Below are positions 61,930-64,000 of a DNA stretch of 64,000 bases, in pieces. Source of the DNA: Wohlfahrtiimonas larvae (GTDB lineage Bacteria > Pseudomonadota > Gammaproteobacteria > Cardiobacteriales > Wohlfahrtiimonadaceae); contig NZ_BAABKE010000002.1 in assembly GCF_039543665.1 (NCBI RefSeq), positions 62,001 to 126,000 of the forward strand. Reading direction: 5' to 3'. The notes beneath the pieces were generated by a model. That model worked only from the letters and a program-made list of their open reading frames with translations, had not been told where the DNA came from and ran no database searches. A program made the translations under genes and the position numbers. Numbering within the stretch: position 1 is the stretch's first letter; each line of letters starts with the position of its first letter.

Positions 61930-63168
61930 ATGAGAATATTACACACAGCAGATTGGCATTTGGGGCGAGCGCTTTATCATAAAAAGCGTTATGCAGAATT
62001 TGAAGCTTTCTTGAATTGGCTGGCGGATGCCATTACGGAGCATGCTGTGGATGCATTATTAATTGCAGGTGATGTATTTGATACAAGTACGCCAAGCAAC
62101 CGCGCGCAATCTCTTTATTATGAATTTTTGCATCGTGTGGCGAAAGGTAGTTGCCGCCATATTGTGATCATTGGTGGAAATCATGATTCACCTTCATTTT
62201 TAAATGCGCCAAAAGCACTGTTACATACGCTGAATGTTCATGTTGTGGGCGCAATGCCCGATGATCTACAAGAAGAAGTAATCACGCTTTATCATAATGA
62301 TCAGCCTGAAGCGATCATTTGTGCTGTGCCATATTTGCGGGATAAAGATATCCGTTTATTGGAAGCAGGCGAAAATATTGATGATAAAAATGCCAAGCTG
62401 ATTGAAGGCATTCGCAATCATTATGCGGATGTTTGCGTGATCGCAGAAGCACAGCAGAAAGATTATGAGAATGCAGGCTTTAAGGATATTCCTATTATTG
62501 GCATGGGGCATTTATTCACGGCAGGCGCACAAACCGTAGATGGCGACGGCGTGCGTGAATTATACGTAGGTACATTGGCGCATGTGGGGCGAGATCTATT
62601 TCCTGCTTCACTGGATTATCTTGCGCTTGGGCATTTGCATGTGCCACAAAAAGTGGGCGGTGCTGAGCATATTCGTTATTCAGGTTCACCGATCCCGATG
62701 GGTTATGGCGAAATTAATCAGGATAAACAAGTTTTGCTCGTGGATTTTGTGGAGCGGTCGTTAACAGTAACGCCATTATTGGTGCCAAGATTCCAGCAGC
62801 TTGTGAGAATCACAGGCGATGTAAAAAATATTCAACAAAAGATTGAGCAATTAAAAGCAGAGAATAGTAATGCGTGGCTTGAAATTGAATATACAGGCAC
62901 AGAGATTGTGAGCAATTTGCGTGATCTATTGGATGAAGCATTGAAAAATAGCGATCTTGAAGTTTTACGCATTAAGAATCGTCGATTAATGGAGCGCGTG
63001 ATTCATAGCGAAATAGATGAAGAAATATTGGATGATCTGAATCCTGATGAAGTTTTTGCACGCTGTTTAACGGCGTTTGAAGTGGATGAAGCAGAAAAAG
63101 CTGAATTACGTGCAGCGTATCAAGAGATCATCCAAGAATTACAAGATCATGATAAAAACGCGGAGTAA
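61930..63168 (+). CDS. sbcD: Exonuclease subunit SbcD
   Basis: Mre11-type phosphoesterase (412 aa) of the SbcCD nuclease, which cuts DNA hairpins and blocked ends. Metal-binding motifs appear in order: HTADWHLG, GDVFD, GGNHDS, then GMGHLF and LGHLHVPQ. It is 82 bases beyond the last CRISPR repeat. sbcC follows after three bases. Confidence 0.96.
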   Translation: MRILHTADWHLGRALYHKKRYAEFEAFLNWLADAITEHAVDALLIAGDVFDTSTPSNRAQSLYYEFLHRVAKGSCRHIVIIGGNHDSPSFLNAPKALLHTLNVHVVGAMPDDLQEEVITLYHNDQPEAIICAVPYLRDKDIRLLEAGENIDDKNAKLIEGIRNHYADVCVIAEAQQKDYENAGFKDIPIIGMGHLFTAGAQTVDGDGVRELYVGTLAHVGRDLFPASLDYLALGHLHVPQKVGGAEHIRYSGSPIPMGYGEINQDKQVLLVDFVERSLTVTPLLVPRFQQLVRITGDVKNIQQKIEQLKAENSNAWLEIEYTGTEIVSNLRDLLDEALKNSDLEVLRIKNRRLMERVIHSEIDEEILDDLNPDEVFARCLTAFEVDEAEKAELRAAYQEIIQELQDHDKNAE

Positions 63169-63171
63169 AGC

Positions 63172-64000
63172 ATGAGAATTTTAGAATTACGTTTTAAAAA
63201 TTTGAACTCTTTACAAGGTGAATGGAAGATTAATTTCAGCGATCCTGAATATGTGAACAATGGGATTTTTGCTTTGACTGGGCCAACGGGCGCAGGGAAA
63301 TCTACAATTTTGGATGCGATTTGTCTGGCGCTTTATGGTGAAACGCCACGTTTAGGCAAGATCACAAAGGGTGAAAATGAGATCATGTCCCGCCATACAG
63401 GCGAATGTTATGCAGAGGTTGTGTTTCAATCCCAAGCAGGGATTTATCGTTGCCATTGGGAACAGCGCAAAGCACGTAAATCACCTGACGGTGCATTGCA
63501 GGATCAAATTCATGAAATTGCTGAAATTACAGATTTATCTAATTTTGAATCATCAAAATTAATCGAAAGTAAAAAAAGCCGAGTTGTCGCTGTCATTGAA
63601 GAAAAAACGGGCATGGATTTTAAACGTTTTAATCGTTCCATGCTATTGGCGCAAGGCAGTTTTGATAGTTTTTTAAAAGCAGATGTTGGGCATAAATCAG
63701 AGATTTTAGAGCAGATTACAGGCACAGAAATTTATTCAGAGATTTCTACGCAAGTACATAAGCGAAAGAGTGATGAACAGAAGCAACTAGAAATCTTACA
63801 AGCGGAAGTTCGTGGTATTCAGCTGTTAACGGATGATGAAATCGCAGAAATTACTGAGAATATATCAACACAAAAAGTTACGAATCAAGCATTAAAAGCA
63901 GCGCTTGATCAAACACGCATTGCTGTGGATTGGTTGAATAATATTGAAAAGTTAACAACTGATCTAACCAATATACAAGCAGAAAAAGTAGAATTGACTG
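63172..64000 (+). CDS. sbcC: Exonuclease subunit SbcC, 3' end outside the window
   Basis: SMC/Rad50-like ATPase. The N-terminus MRILELRFKNLNSLQGEW leads to Walker A TGPTGAGKSTILDAI, and the Q-loop LLAQGSF follows. The coiled-coil begins near residue 190 and the frame is still open at base 64000. The ATG at 63172 is just after the sbcD stop. Confidence 0.95.
   Translation, partial: MRILELRFKNLNSLQGEWKINFSDPEYVNNGIFALTGPTGAGKSTILDAICLALYGETPRLGKITKGENEIMSRHTGECYAEVVFQSQAGIYRCHWEQRKARKSPDGALQDQIHEIAEITDLSNFESSKLIESKKSRVVAVIEEKTGMDFKRFNRSMLLAQGSFDSFLKADVGHKSEILEQITGTEIYSEISTQVHKRKSDEQKQLEILQAEVRGIQLLTDDEIAEITENISTQKVTNQALKAALDQTRIAVDWLNNIEKLTTDLTNIQAEKVELT

Overview
The window is 64 kb of an AT-rich gammaproteobacterial chromosome. 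The dnaX-ybaB-recR, rpsF-rpsR-rplI, cmk-rpsA-ihfB, lptD, kdsB, psd and hemC/hemD/hemX/hemY genes all resemble gammaproteobacterial versions. The low G+C, compact gene spacing and gene set suggest a Cardiobacteriales-type organism (Wohlfahrtiimonas or Ignatzschineria relatives). That placement is an inference made without any database search. No rRNA gene or intact tRNA gene is visible.

Layout. 1-6033: a forward run dnaX (cut at the left edge), ybaB, recR, hinT, apt, lptD. 6092-10303: mnmA, a small membrane protein, a thioesterase, an orphan imelysin-like protein and a uracil permease. 10491-13442: PAP2 phosphatase, yaaA, ppnN. 13551-17037: a membrane protein behind a MerR-type promoter, then a XpaC/TelA cluster. 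17047-24370 (reverse): the ABC-F gene yheS, folP, and a heme block hemC-hemDX-hemY in which HemD is fused to HemX. 24491-35070: a small lipoprotein, cmk, rpsA, ihfB, fmdB, aspS, hemH, a DAP dehydrogenase, a WG-like protein, mepA, an alpha/beta hydrolase and eda. 35071-35528 is a long non-coding stretch with DnaA-box-like sites. 35529-46238: kdsB, psd, rpsF-rpsR-rplI, a SulP transporter, a LysE exporter, an SDR, a radical-SAM gene, dapB and a Fur-box-preceded tonB-exbB-exbD. 46407-52109: purU, cioAB (cyanide-insensitive bd oxidase), fhs and a hemerythrin-like gene.

52134-61847 is the accessory region. It begins with gene debris and a 20-bp fragment identical in form to a tRNA 3' end (a probable attachment-site scar), followed by a complete IS150-group IS3 element. 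A minimal type I-F2 (I-Fv) CRISPR-Cas system follows: cas1, cas2-3 fusion, cas7fv, cas5fv, cas6f, an AT-rich leader, and an array of 11 identical 28-bp repeats with 10 spacers. No Cas8f-type large subunit is present. The window ends with sbcD and the start of sbcC.

How the genes work together. Heme supply (hemC, hemDX, hemY, hemH) fits with heme-containing CioAB and with TonB-dependent iron uptake. folP, purU and fhs belong to folate one-carbon metabolism. lptD, kdsB and psd serve envelope lipids and LPS. ddh and dapB use the same tetrahydrodipicolinate substrate by different routes. The CRISPR-Cas block is the most interesting unit and looks complete: adaptation (Cas1, Cas2-3), interference (Cas3, Cas5fv, Cas7fv), processing (Cas6f), leader and array.
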